Shown one piece after another: positions 9,097 to 17,390 of a stretch of 64,000 nucleotides of DNA; the stretch's first letter is position 1, and every line of letters begins with the position of its first letter. This stretch comes from an uncultured Bifidobacterium sp. GTDB lineage: Bacteria; Actinomycetota; Actinomycetes; Actinomycetales; Bifidobacteriaceae. The notes beneath the pieces are model-generated. The model did not search any database. It had not been told where the DNA came from and saw nothing but the letters and a program-made list of their open reading frames with translations. Made by a program: the position numbers and the translations under genes. The stretch lies in the NCBI RefSeq assembly GCF_959020145.1, contig NZ_CAUEQY010000003.1, forward strand, positions 84,264 through 148,263, written 5' to 3'.

Positions 9097-9227
9097 AACG
9101 CACCATGCTATCGGCAGGGCGGCACAGGCGTTTCGGAACGCGGGAACGCCCCGTTCTCGGCGCAATCGCAGGGCATTGACCCTCTTCGATACACAGCATA
9201 CGTTCAGTTTTGCGGAAAGCGAGGCGG

Positions 9228-9233
9228 TACACT
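9228..9233 (+). promoter_or_regulatory. Candidate -10 element of the small alarmone synthetase gene
   Basis: TACACT lies eight bases before the GTG at 9242, which would give an almost leaderless transcript. No convincing -35 is present, which is common in actinobacterial promoters. The site lies in the 145-base divergent gap between miaB and this gene. Confidence 0.35.
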
Positions 9234-9241
9234 GTTCTTCC

Positions 9242-9970
9242 GTGATACTTGACAGGCAAAATCGAATTAACACCACCGAATTGCAGATGCGTCTGAAGAA
9301 CGTCGACGTCGGCGAGGGATCCCTTTCCCCCGAACAGATCACCGAGTTCATCGACCAGATGCAGGTGTATGAGGGTGCGATGTACGAGATCAGCACCAAA
9401 TTGGAGATTCTTGACTCGGAATTCCAGGTGCGCTTCTCCCATAATCCAATTCACCATATGGAACGCCGTCTCAAATCGCTTAACTCGATCCTCGGCAAGC
9501 TGCAGCGCCGCAACCTGCCGTTGACCGTCGACGCCATCAAGGACAACCTGTTCGACGTGGCGGGCGTACGCGTGATCTGCAACTACCGCGACGACGTGTA
9601 TTCCGTGGCGAATTATCTGTCCGCGCAAAGCGACATCCAAGTGCTGCGTGTCAAGGATTACATCAAGAACCCGAAGCAGAACGGTTACCGTTCGCTGCAT
9701 GTCATCTACGCGGTGCCGGTGTTCCTGTCATCCGGACCGCACTACACGCCGGTAGAGGTTCAGCTACGCACCATCGCCATGGATTATTGGGCGAGCCTGG
9801 AGCATGCGCTGCGGTATAAGACGGATCTGCCGGACGCGAAGCTTGCCGAGCATTCGCAGACGCTGTTGGATTGCGCGCGCAGCCTGCAGAACATCGAGAC
9901 GCAGATGCAGAACATCCATCGCGACATCAACAGCGCCCCGCGTGTGGGTGAGGCGCCGCAGGCGGACTGA
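9242..9970 (+). CDS. Small alarmone synthetase (RelA/SpoT synthetase domain, RelQ-like)
   Basis: About 242 residues, with a single (p)ppGpp synthetase domain and no hydrolase, TGS or ACT domain, like RelQ/RelP of Firmicutes. It should transfer pyrophosphate from ATP to GDP/GTP. Recognisable motifs are the substrate loop FDVAGVRVICNYRDDVY, PKQNGYRSLHVIYAVPV and VEVQLRTIAMDYWASLEHALRYK, which include the catalytic Glu/Gln region and the nucleotide-stacking Tyr. The start is uncertain: GTG 9242 fits a leaderless promoter, while TTG 9281 or ATG 9287 (MRLKNVD) are alternatives. It ends just before a bidirectional terminator. Confidence 0.88.
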   Translation: MILDRQNRINTTELQMRLKNVDVGEGSLSPEQITEFIDQMQVYEGAMYEISTKLEILDSEFQVRFSHNPIHHMERRLKSLNSILGKLQRRNLPLTVDAIKDNLFDVAGVRVICNYRDDVYSVANYLSAQSDIQVLRVKDYIKNPKQNGYRSLHVIYAVPVFLSSGPHYTPVEVQLRTIAMDYWASLEHALRYKTDLPDAKLAEHSQTLLDCARSLQNIETQMQNIHRDINSAPRVGEAPQAD

Positions 9971-9980
9971 TGTTTTCGGA

Positions 9981-10024
9981 AAATGGCGATTGACGGACAA
10001 ATCATTGCCTGTCAATCGCCATTT
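9981..10024. terminator. Bidirectional terminator between convergent genes
   Basis: A perfect 14-bp stem, AAATGGCGATTGAC / GTCAATCGCCATTT, has a 16-base loop and a T run on the plus side and A/T on the other. It lies between the alarmone synthetase and the DMT transporter, which converge here, and can serve both. Confidence 0.85.
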
Positions 10025-10041
10025 TTCGACGATATCGAACG

Positions 10042-11016
10042 TTATTCGCGCTTACGCAGCAATCGTGGTATTTTCACCGGAACCTGTGCGAGCACGGTGC
10101 CGATGAAAATCAGCGCGCAGCCGATGTAGGCTCGTGTGGTCATGACTTCGCCGAGCAGCAACGCGCCGCCCACCGCGGAGAAGAACGATTCGAGCGACAT
10201 GATCACGGCCGCGCGCGACGGCGGCACCAGCTGCTGTCCGACCACCTGCAACGTGTATGCCACGCCGGCCGAGCCGATGCCGGCGTACACGATGGGAAAC
10301 CAGCTTTGCATGGCGCCGGCCCAGTCGATGGAGCCTTCGCATAGGGAGCCGATCCAGCTCAGCAGCGCGGTGGTGGAAATTTGTCCGAAGGACAGCAGAA
10401 TCGGATCCATCTTCTGTCCGAACGTGTCGATGACGAGAATATGGCCTGCGAATAGAACCGCAGTGGACAACAGCACCACGTCGGCAAGGGTGATCGAGCC
10501 GAATCCGTCGGTGATGCACAGCAGATAGAAGCCGACCACGGCGATGGCAACGCTGACGATGACGTTCATGGTCACGCGGCGGCGCAGAATAAGGAAGGCG
10601 AGCAGCGGCGTCATGACGATGTAGAGCGCCGTGATGAAGCCGGAACGGCCTGCGGAACCGGAATAGAGGATGCCGTATTGTTGGACGGTGCTGGCGGTGA
10701 ACAATACGATGCCGCAGATGACGCTGACGACCACGGGATTGCCCAGGCATTTCGGCATGGCCACGGTTATACCGTTGCCAAGCGTGACGGTTGGACACTC
10801 ATTCGATTCACGGCGTCGGCGTTCCTGTTCGGCGATGCCTCGACGGCGGAACCACAGCAACGGTATTAATGACAGCGCGCCCAATGTGAATCGTGTGGCC
10901 CCGAAGAACAGGGGGCTCATGGAGGCCATGCCCTGCACTTGGGATACGAATGCGAAGCCCCAGATCATGGCCGTCAGAACAAGGCAGGCCATGCCGCCAA
11001 TCTCTTTCCTCTGCAT
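10042..11016 (-). CDS. EamA/DMT-family transporter
   Basis: 324-residue hydrophobic protein with about ten membrane segments arranged as two EamA repeats. The opening ACLVLTAMIWGFAFVSQVQGM and the second-half TLQVVGQQLVPPSRAAVIMSLESFFSAVGGALLLGE are typical of drug/metabolite transporters. The substrate cannot be told; relatives export amino acids or metabolites. A hydrophilic insert rich in Arg and Glu follows the second membrane segment (about residues 58-80). ATG 11016 is preceded by a weak AGGG. It stands alone between two terminators. Confidence 0.85.
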   Translation of the reverse strand: MQRKEIGGMACLVLTAMIWGFAFVSQVQGMASMSPLFFGATRFTLGALSLIPLLWFRRRGIAEQERRRRESNECPTVTLGNGITVAMPKCLGNPVVVSVICGIVLFTASTVQQYGILYSGSAGRSGFITALYIVMTPLLAFLILRRRVTMNVIVSVAIAVVGFYLLCITDGFGSITLADVVLLSTAVLFAGHILVIDTFGQKMDPILLSFGQISTTALLSWIGSLCEGSIDWAGAMQSWFPIVYAGIGSAGVAYTLQVVGQQLVPPSRAAVIMSLESFFSAVGGALLLGEVMTTRAYIGCALIFIGTVLAQVPVKIPRLLRKRE

Positions 11017-11051
11017 GAGCCACTACCCTATGGCACGTTTTTCGCCGACAG

Positions 11052-11082
11052 AAAAGCCTGACCATATTCTGGTCAGGCTTTT
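11052..11082 (-). terminator. Terminator after the Bax-inhibitor-1 gene
   Basis: A perfect 13-bp stem, AAAAGCCTGACCA / TGGTCAGGCTTTT, has a 5-base loop and a T run at the stem end. It lies 38 bases after the stop of the minus-strand gene at 11120. Confidence 0.85.
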
Positions 11083-11119
11083 GTTTGAGGGTTCAGTGCA
11101 GAGGACGTCGCGGGATTTT

Positions 11120-12001
11120 TCAGTCGCGATCGCCGAAGAGCTGGAGAATATACAGGAACATGTTGATGAAGTCCAGATACAGGTTCAGCGCGCAGATGAT
11201 GGAGACCTTCTTGACCATGTCCTCACCATGGCCTGCGTACTGGGCGAACAGCGCGCGAGTAGCTTGGGCGTCGTAGACGGTCATGCCGGCGAACAGCACG
11301 AGGCCGATGGCGGAGATAACCATCAGCATGGTCTGTCCGGGAGCGAAGATCATAAGCAGCACTTCGGCGACGATCAGCACGATGAGGCCGACCAGCAGAA
11401 TCGGACCGGCTTTGAGCATGTTGACCTTGGTGGTCATGCCCAGCATGGTGAGCGCGAAGAAGAAGCCGGCGCACAACGCCAGGGAGATGCCGATGGTGCC
11501 AAGATCATACGCCATGAAAATGGTGCTTAGCGAGAAGCCCATGATCGCGGCATACACGTAGAACATGACGCGTGCGGTGCTCGGCTTGATCTTTTCAATG
11601 CGGGCGCCAAGATAGATGGCGATCACGATTTCGACGACGAACGGCGCCCAAGCGCCAATGACGCCAAGCGACTGGATGAGCGCGATGTAGGCACCGGTGG
11701 CTTGGGTGAGGATGGCCACAGCCGCGGTGACGAGCAGGCCGATGGTCATCTCACCGTAGGCACGGGTGACGGAAGCATGTTCGGCACGCTCATAGGAGTA
11801 TGTCGCCTGAGCCGGAATGGTGGCCGCCGGAGCGCCCTGCGCATACATGTTCTGCGGCGCGTACTGGTATTGGTTCTGACCGTACGGATTCTGGCTGTAC
11901 TGCCCGTACGAATTCTGGTTCGGATTGTATTGGTTCTGCCCATACGGCTGGCCGTTGAATCCATTGGCGTTGTTGCCTTGGGGCTGCTGACCGAATGTCA
12001 T
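11120..12001 (-). CDS. Bax inhibitor-1/YccA family membrane protein
   Basis: 293-residue protein. The first 70 or so residues are low complexity, dominated by Gln, Asn, Tyr, Gly and Pro (repeats of YGQNQYN type). They are followed by a conserved seven-segment membrane domain: the region from VTRAYGEMTIGLL through FAGMTVYDAQATRALFAQY and the C-terminal ALNLYLDFINMFLYILQLFG are typical of BI-1/YccA. Family members are proton/calcium-leak-like channels, or in bacteria modulators of FtsH. TAAGGAG lies upstream of ATG 12001. The Q/N-rich cytoplasmic tail is longer than in most relatives. Confidence 0.9.
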   Translation of the reverse strand: MTFGQQPQGNNANGFNGQPYGQNQYNPNQNSYGQYSQNPYGQNQYQYAPQNMYAQGAPAATIPAQATYSYERAEHASVTRAYGEMTIGLLVTAAVAILTQATGAYIALIQSLGVIGAWAPFVVEIVIAIYLGARIEKIKPSTARVMFYVYAAIMGFSLSTIFMAYDLGTIGISLALCAGFFFALTMLGMTTKVNMLKAGPILLVGLIVLIVAEVLLMIFAPGQTMLMVISAIGLVLFAGMTVYDAQATRALFAQYAGHGEDMVKKVSIICALNLYLDFINMFLYILQLFGDRD

Positions 12002-12071
12002 AATCGCTCCTTAACTCGATTACGCATCACAGTACGGTACTTTTCTGACTATTTCATGAGAGCCCACGTCT

Positions 12072-12103
12072 TACGGTGCCGAGCTGAAACTACCGGCACC
12101 GTA
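12072..12103 (-). terminator. Hairpin after the DUF5067-like gene
   Basis: A 10-bp perfect stem, TACGGTGCCG / CGGCACCGTA, has a 12-base loop and lies just beyond the stop at 12118. The T run after it is weak, so this is a probable rather than certain terminator. Confidence 0.5.
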
Positions 12104-12117
12104 TATCCAATGCGCAA

Positions 12118-12888
12118 TCAGACCGTGAACTTGTGCACCACTTTCGCGCTATCGTTCAGGTCGAACAAATCAGTGACGTCGACCGTCACTTCGGAATCGT
12201 CTTTCAAGGTATATCCAATCGTCACGGTTCCGGTGGCTCCGGGCTGGACTTCGGCGAAATCAGAATTGGAATCGTATCCGGCAGGGTTCTCGCTGTAAAT
12301 GGCGGTGTCGAGAGCTTGTCCATCTTGGAACACTTGCGGGCTGGCGAGGACCGCAAACGAATTGTTTTTATCCGTGTTGTTGGTCCATTCGAATGTGACC
12401 AACACCGTGGGCTGATTGTTATAGTCGTTGTTGCTACGTACCGCGGAGACGATTTTCACATGCATGGTCTTCAAATCGCCTTCCATATCCTGATCGCCCT
12501 TCGGCTGATTTTTTGCGGAGCCTTTTGCGGATGATTGTGAGCTTGACACGCCGGTGGCCTCGTCTATGGCCTTGCTTGCTGCGGACTGCATGGCCAGAGT
12601 AATGACGATGGCCAACACCGACAGCACCGCAGCGACAATCGCCAATGCCTTGCCGCGCTTTTTACCGCGGAACGTGCCGACCAATGCCACAATCGCAAGA
12701 ATCACGCCAATGAAACCGAAAATCGCAGCAATGTTGTTGATAATCGGAATGAAGCTCAGCACGAAGCCAAGCGCGCCGAACACCACGCCGACAATGCCGC
12801 ACACAGTCAGTCCCTTCTCTTCCTGATAGACCGGCTGCAGCGGGGGTTGGGGTTGGATGGGCTGCTGCGGGGCGATGTAACCACTCAT
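12118..12888 (-). CDS. Membrane-anchored protein with DUF5067-like C-terminal domain
   Basis: 256 residues. The Pro/Gln-rich cytoplasmic start (MSGYIAPQQPIQPQPPLQP) is followed by DUF4190-like hydrophobic segments (about residues 30-110, GIVGVVFGALGFVLSFIPI). A Ser/Lys linker follows, then an extracellular beta-rich domain that resembles DUF5067 (VLVTFEWTNNTDKNNSFAV and later VQPGATGTVTIGYTLKDDSEVTV). Such domains look immunoglobulin-like; function unknown. ATG 12888 has AAGGA seven bases upstream; the much longer frame from 13509 is not coding. It stands alone, divergent from a histidine kinase. Confidence 0.8.
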   Translation of the reverse strand: MSGYIAPQQPIQPQPPLQPVYQEEKGLTVCGIVGVVFGALGFVLSFIPIINNIAAIFGFIGVILAIVALVGTFRGKKRGKALAIVAAVLSVLAIVITLAMQSAASKAIDEATGVSSSQSSAKGSAKNQPKGDQDMEGDLKTMHVKIVSAVRSNNDYNNQPTVLVTFEWTNNTDKNNSFAVLASPQVFQDGQALDTAIYSENPAGYDSNSDFAEVQPGATGTVTIGYTLKDDSEVTVDVTDLFDLNDSAKVVHKFTV

Positions 12889-13041
12889 GATCGTTCCTTC
12901 TTCTCGAATCGGTTGAGACACTTTCGAGAGTACGGAGCCGAGCGCGTGGACGGTATTGGACGAAAGGCCATTCCTGTCTGCCCTTTGAGGCGCGCGAAAC
13001 GCACGGAAGAACAATGGCGTCTTTCGGGAACGGGCCCAATA

Positions 13042-14406
13042 ATGGTAGCTATGAGCGAGACGACGAATTCCCCAGCCCCCATCGAAGTGCCAGTACGCAC
13101 CAGGATCTGGCAAAGTGTGGTGATGGTGGTTTGCGCGGATTTCATGTGCATGGCGCAGACCGCGTTCGCCTCGCAACGTTTCGACCAGGATTCCGCCGCA
13201 TACGTTTGGATGGTGTTCTGCGTGCTGCTGTCGTTCGTGGTCGGTCTGCTGCCGCTCGCCCGTTCCCGTTATCCACATGCCACATTCGTCGCCGCATGCG
13301 TGGCCGTGCTGGTTTTCCCGTACGATTCCACCATCGCGTTGATGGCGTTGACCGCGCTGTTGGCTCGTCGCAATGACACGAGGACGACGGTTCGTGCGAT
13401 CGCGGCGGGCGGCTTCGTCACACTTGTGGCGCAGGTGCGTGATACGTTGCGCCCGCCGGAGGCGTCCATCTGGCATATGGTGTTCGCCAAACCGGATACC
13501 GGCAGCCAATACGGCACCGACCTGGTCATGCTCGCCGATGAACGCACCATCGTCGTCACCGCCGTAGTGGCGGCATTACTGGAACTGGCCATCGCGACTT
13601 TGGCGGGATTGCATATCCGATCCCGCGCCTTGGCATCGCTGGCAACGGCCAAGGCGGACGCGGCGGATGCGCAGGTGGCTCAACTCAAAACCGCGATCGA
13701 CAGTCAGCAGCTGGCCGACGCAATCGCGGCCGAAGCGCATGACACGCTCGCCCATTCGCTATCCCTGCTGGCGTTGAATGCGAGCGCGCTGCAAGCCGAG
13801 TCAAAACGGCTCGTGGCCGAAGCGGAAAGCATGGACGCCCATCAGCTGGCCGAACAGACCGGCCGGATCGCGGAGAAAACCGAGGAAATCAGAAAACAGG
13901 CGGCGGGCGCTTTGGACGAGGCGCACAGCGTCATCGACATGCTGCGCCATCCGGAGCAGGCGCGTGAGCAACTGGCGCCATCCGACGAAACGTCCCTGAC
14001 CCGTGAATCGCTGGATGCGCTTATCGGAGACGCACGTGCCGCCGGCATGCGGCTCAACACGTGGATCGACATCCAGCAATTGGGCCAGCTCAACAGGGAA
14101 ACCGGCAAAATCGCCTATCGGTCCCTTCAGGAGGGACTGACCAACGCGAGCCGCCATGCGCCGGGATCCCCGGTATCGTTGGAACTCACCGCCAATCCCA
14201 CCGCAGGCGTGCACGCGCATGTGTCCAATCCGACCATTCCAGCCAACGGTACGCATCTCGACACGAATGCAAAAGACATGTCTCGGACTGGCGCCGGATT
14301 GCCCGGACTGGCGGAACGCGTCCGCCAGTCCGGCGGAACATGCCGATTCGGTTTTGACCCGCAACACACGTTCCACATGGACGTGCAGCTACCATGGGTT
14401 GAGTGA
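13042..14406 (+). CDS. Sensor histidine kinase (HisKA_3 / NarL-system type)
   Basis: About 454 residues. Roughly five membrane segments (residues 15-200) lead into a coiled region and a DHp helix with the H-box AEAHDTLAHSLSLL (His near 233). A GHKL ATPase domain follows, with an N-box-like EGLTNASRHA and a GAGLPGLAERV G2 box. The usual D-x-G-x-G G1 box is replaced by a VSNPT segment, a pattern often seen in actinobacterial DesK/NarX-like kinases. The start is ATG 13042 or ATG 13051, neither with a strong ribosome binding site. The stop overlaps the GTG of the response regulator, so the pair is coupled. Signal unknown. Confidence 0.87.
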   Translation: MVAMSETTNSPAPIEVPVRTRIWQSVVMVVCADFMCMAQTAFASQRFDQDSAAYVWMVFCVLLSFVVGLLPLARSRYPHATFVAACVAVLVFPYDSTIALMALTALLARRNDTRTTVRAIAAGGFVTLVAQVRDTLRPPEASIWHMVFAKPDTGSQYGTDLVMLADERTIVVTAVVAALLELAIATLAGLHIRSRALASLATAKADAADAQVAQLKTAIDSQQLADAIAAEAHDTLAHSLSLLALNASALQAESKRLVAEAESMDAHQLAEQTGRIAEKTEEIRKQAAGALDEAHSVIDMLRHPEQAREQLAPSDETSLTRESLDALIGDARAAGMRLNTWIDIQQLGQLNRETGKIAYRSLQEGLTNASRHAPGSPVSLELTANPTAGVHAHVSNPTIPANGTHLDTNAKDMSRTGAGLPGLAERVRQSGGTCRFGFDPQHTFHMDVQLPWVE

Positions 14407-15095
14407 GCAGCAACGAGAACAGCAACGACAGACCGATAACAGTTGGCGTGATCGATGACGATCCGATGATCTGCCAGGCCATGCGGCTGATCCTCGAAGA
14501 CTATTCCGCAGGCAGGCTCAATGTTGTTTTCACCTGCACCGACGGAAGCCAGGCGATTGACGAAACCACCGGACATCATCCGGACGTGGCGTTGATGGAT
14601 ATCGCCATGCCCGGCATGGACGGCATTGAGACGACCAGGAGGCTGCGCGCACTCCCCCGTCCACCGCATGTGCTGATACTGACGTCGTTGAGTCCGAGCG
14701 GAACCGTGGAACGGGCCATTGAGGCGGGCGCAGAAGGGTTCGTCTCCAAAACCGACGCGCCAGAGGAAATCATCCGCCGCATCACCGACGTGTGCGTGGG
14801 CCTGCCCCAGTTCAATCCGGCCAGCCAGCGACAGCTCATCAACGATCTCAATACTCAGCAGCCGCAATCGCGCCGCGATGAGGCGCGCGCCATGCTTGAC
14901 GCTCTGCCCAAACGGGAGCGCGAGGCGGTGGTTCTTGCCGCCGACGGGTACACCAATGCCGAAATCGCGAAACGTATGTTCATTTCGGAACGCACCGTCA
15001 AGGCGCACATCTCATCCGCGGGAGACAGATTATGCATGGGCCGGGTACAGATGGCGCGTTTGGTTGAACGTGCGGATCTGCCGGACCAATTATGA
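14403..15095 (+). CDS. NarL/FixJ-family response regulator
   Basis: 230 residues: receiver domain (about 12-135) with acidic pocket VIDDDP, phosphoacceptor Asp in DVALMDIAMPGMDG near residue 65, switch Thr/Ser in LILTSLS and conserved Lys in GFVSKTDAP; then a LuxR-type helix-turn-helix (about 165-225) with KREREAVVLAADGYTNAEIAKRMFISERTVKAHI. It starts at GTG 14403, inside the kinase stop (GTGA overlap). It is the cognate partner of the preceding kinase. Target genes are not evident. Confidence 0.93.
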   Translation: MSSNENSNDRPITVGVIDDDPMICQAMRLILEDYSAGRLNVVFTCTDGSQAIDETTGHHPDVALMDIAMPGMDGIETTRRLRALPRPPHVLILTSLSPSGTVERAIEAGAEGFVSKTDAPEEIIRRITDVCVGLPQFNPASQRQLINDLNTQQPQSRRDEARAMLDALPKREREAVVLAADGYTNAEIAKRMFISERTVKAHISSAGDRLCMGRVQMARLVERADLPDQL

Positions 15096-15212
15096 GGCGA
15101 AGGATTCTACGGCAGTGGAGACTCCGTTACGTCCATGAAACGCCGGTGCACCCCCTCCCATAAACTAGAAAACAGTATGCCGCACCTGCGGTGCAAACGT
15201 TATCAATGAGGG

Positions 15213-17327
15213 ATGGCGGTCGATATGGCGATCAGCGCGACGGAAAAACCCCTGGGCAAAGTGTTCACTTCCGATTACCAACTCACCATCCCTTCGTTCC
15301 AACGCGCGTACACGTGGCAGGCGGAGAACATCGAACAGCTCGTCAACGACCTTCAGGACGCCTGCGCCGACCCGGACACGCCTTACTTCCTCGGCTCGCT
15401 CATCCTCGTCAAGGACGGCCCCACCCAATACCAGGTCATCGACGGCCAACAGCGCCTCATCTCCCTGTCAATCATCGTCTCCGTGCTGCGCGAACTGGAA
15501 GACGACCCCGACCTCATCGACAGCCTCAACGACCTCATTTTGGAACCAGGCGACAAACTCCGCGGCATCAAAGCCGAGCCACGACTCACCCTGCGAGAAC
15601 GCGACACCGACTTCTTCCGCATGTACGTGCAGGAAGGCGATTTGGAAGGCCTGTTCGATCTGAGGGACAACGACATCGCCTCGCACGCGCAACGCAATAT
15701 CGCCGTCAACACCCGCCGCACATTCGACCTGCTCGCCGCCATGGACGCCAAAGACCGCCGCCGATTCGCCTCATACCTGGTCAACGGCGTCACCCTCGTC
15801 ATCGTCACCACCGACGACCTCGCCGGCGCGCACCGCATCTTCGACGTGATGAACATGCGCGGCGTGCCACTGACCGCATCCGACGTGTTCAAAGCGAAAA
15901 CCATCGCGGAAATATCCCCCGCCGCGCGTAACGCCTACGCCACACGATGGGACGACATCATGGACCCGCTCGGCGATGACTCGCACACGCTCGAAGAGTT
16001 CTTCTCCGACCTGCACCTGATCGTCTCGCACAAGGCCGTCTGCACACAGCTGCTTGAGGAATTCCGCAAAGACGTGCTCAAACCATACGTGAAGAAACAG
16101 AACGTCATCTCCTTCATCGACGATCTGCTCGCCCCTTATGCCAACGCGTGGCTCATCCTCAACCGTCCGACCGACGCCAACCTGCCAGACGACATCGTGG
16201 CCATGCTCGTCTCACTCGCCGACTACCAGACCACCGACTGGAAACCCGTGGCCATGTGGGCGCTCGTCAACTCCATCCGCAACCTCGGCAGCGCCAACGC
16301 ACAAGTGTTCTCCACACCCGGAAATATCGGGAACGGAACCACGAACGCGCACGACGAACGCCTCCAATTACACGACATCGACAGACTCCACGACGTTCTC
16401 GCCGCACTCGAACGCGTCACCGGCGTCGACAGCCTCAACCGGCAAAGCCCACTCGCCCGACGCACACGCGCCGCAAGCGCCATCCGAGACCTCAACAAAG
16501 GCCATACCCTCCAACAGATCCGCGGATTCCTCATCACCGACGAGGACCGACGTTCCGCACTCGCGCATCTACGTGGCGAGTTGCAGACCAGTCCCGCCAT
16601 GAAGAAACTTCTGCTCATCCGCGCCAACGAGCAGAAGGCCGGCTACCGCATCACCCGACCGCGCAGTCTCAAAGCGTTGCCGATCATGCCCGAACAGGTC
16701 AGCGCGAAATCCGATTTCGCCGCCTGGCCGGAGTCGGTGCGTGACCATTGGGCAAACCGCATCGGCAATTTGGTGCTTAGTCAGGCCAACGAAACCCAAG
16801 TCGCGCCACTCGCCACGTATGCGCAGCGGCGCGACCGCATGCTGTTGTCGGCAAGCTCCAGACGTTTTCCGCTGACAGCCGAACTCGCCAATATCGCCGA
16901 ATGCACGCCGCAGACGCTGCAATACCGGCAGGATGAGATGGTTCGGCTCATCGCCGACCATTGGAATATTCGTTACGATGCCGACGATACGGATTTGTCG
17001 ACGTTGAACGAGGAGACGCTCAATGTGAAAGCTACGGCCTCCTCTCCCACGTCCAAACGCGTCAGCATTGCCCAAGTGCTGGAAGCCGGGCTGCTTATCG
17101 CCGGAGAGACCTTGGTATGGGAGCGTCCCCGCAAGGGCGAACGTTGGGTAGCGACCGTCACTTCCGAAGGCAAGCTGCGCATGGATGACGGCAGGGAGTA
17201 TGCCACGCCTACTGCCGCGGCGCGTGCCGTTGGCGGCTCATCAGCGGGTCTTACCGTGTGGAAACGCACGTCGAATGGCCAGAAACTGAGTGACGTTTGG
17301 AAGGCGTATCGTCTGCGCAAGCACTGA
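15213..17327 (+). CDS. DUF262/DUF1524 (GmrSD-like) protein with C-terminal RAMA domain; HNH site apparently degenerate
   Basis: 704 residues in three parts. The N-terminal DUF262 domain has PSFQRAYTW (27-35) and the IDGQQR motif (76-81) typical of GmrS-type NTP-dependent subunits. A long helical middle leads to a DUF1524-like region: LPIMPEQ (489-495), then WANRIGNLVL (513-522). Active GmrD/DUF1524 enzymes have EH-I/V-x-P and an H-x-x-GN motif; here both histidines seem replaced (Pro and Asn), so the nuclease may be dead. Residues 616-698 match a RAMA domain (VLEAGLLIAGETLVW to TVWKRTSNGQKLSDVWKAY), often attached to modified-DNA restriction or methylase genes. Family members act as type IV, modification-dependent anti-phage systems. 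ATG 15225 is an alternative start with better-spaced GAGGG. Third codon positions are visibly C-rich. It lies alone between two two-component systems. Confidence 0.82.
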   Translation: MAVDMAISATEKPLGKVFTSDYQLTIPSFQRAYTWQAENIEQLVNDLQDACADPDTPYFLGSLILVKDGPTQYQVIDGQQRLISLSIIVSVLRELEDDPDLIDSLNDLILEPGDKLRGIKAEPRLTLRERDTDFFRMYVQEGDLEGLFDLRDNDIASHAQRNIAVNTRRTFDLLAAMDAKDRRRFASYLVNGVTLVIVTTDDLAGAHRIFDVMNMRGVPLTASDVFKAKTIAEISPAARNAYATRWDDIMDPLGDDSHTLEEFFSDLHLIVSHKAVCTQLLEEFRKDVLKPYVKKQNVISFIDDLLAPYANAWLILNRPTDANLPDDIVAMLVSLADYQTTDWKPVAMWALVNSIRNLGSANAQVFSTPGNIGNGTTNAHDERLQLHDIDRLHDVLAALERVTGVDSLNRQSPLARRTRAASAIRDLNKGHTLQQIRGFLITDEDRRSALAHLRGELQTSPAMKKLLLIRANEQKAGYRITRPRSLKALPIMPEQVSAKSDFAAWPESVRDHWANRIGNLVLSQANETQVAPLATYAQRRDRMLLSASSRRFPLTAELANIAECTPQTLQYRQDEMVRLIADHWNIRYDADDTDLSTLNEETLNVKATASSPTSKRVSIAQVLEAGLLIAGETLVWERPRKGERWVATVTSEGKLRMDDGREYATPTAAARAVGGSSAGLTVWKRTSNGQKLSDVWKAYRLRKH

Positions 17328-17390
17328 GGACGCCGAACGACCAGATGGTCAGTCTCAACCAGCCGGATTCAATCAACCGGATTCAGCCGG

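Noticed and set aside
7519..9252. A 577-codon plus-strand frame opposite miaB/miaA
   Set aside because: No recognisable domain; miaB and miaA are intact and conserved.
17328..17390. Short direct repeats CCGGATTCA between convergent genes as a possible attachment site
   Set aside because: Two 9-bp copies 15-20 bases apart are too short, and no mobile-element genes adjoin; simple local repetition.
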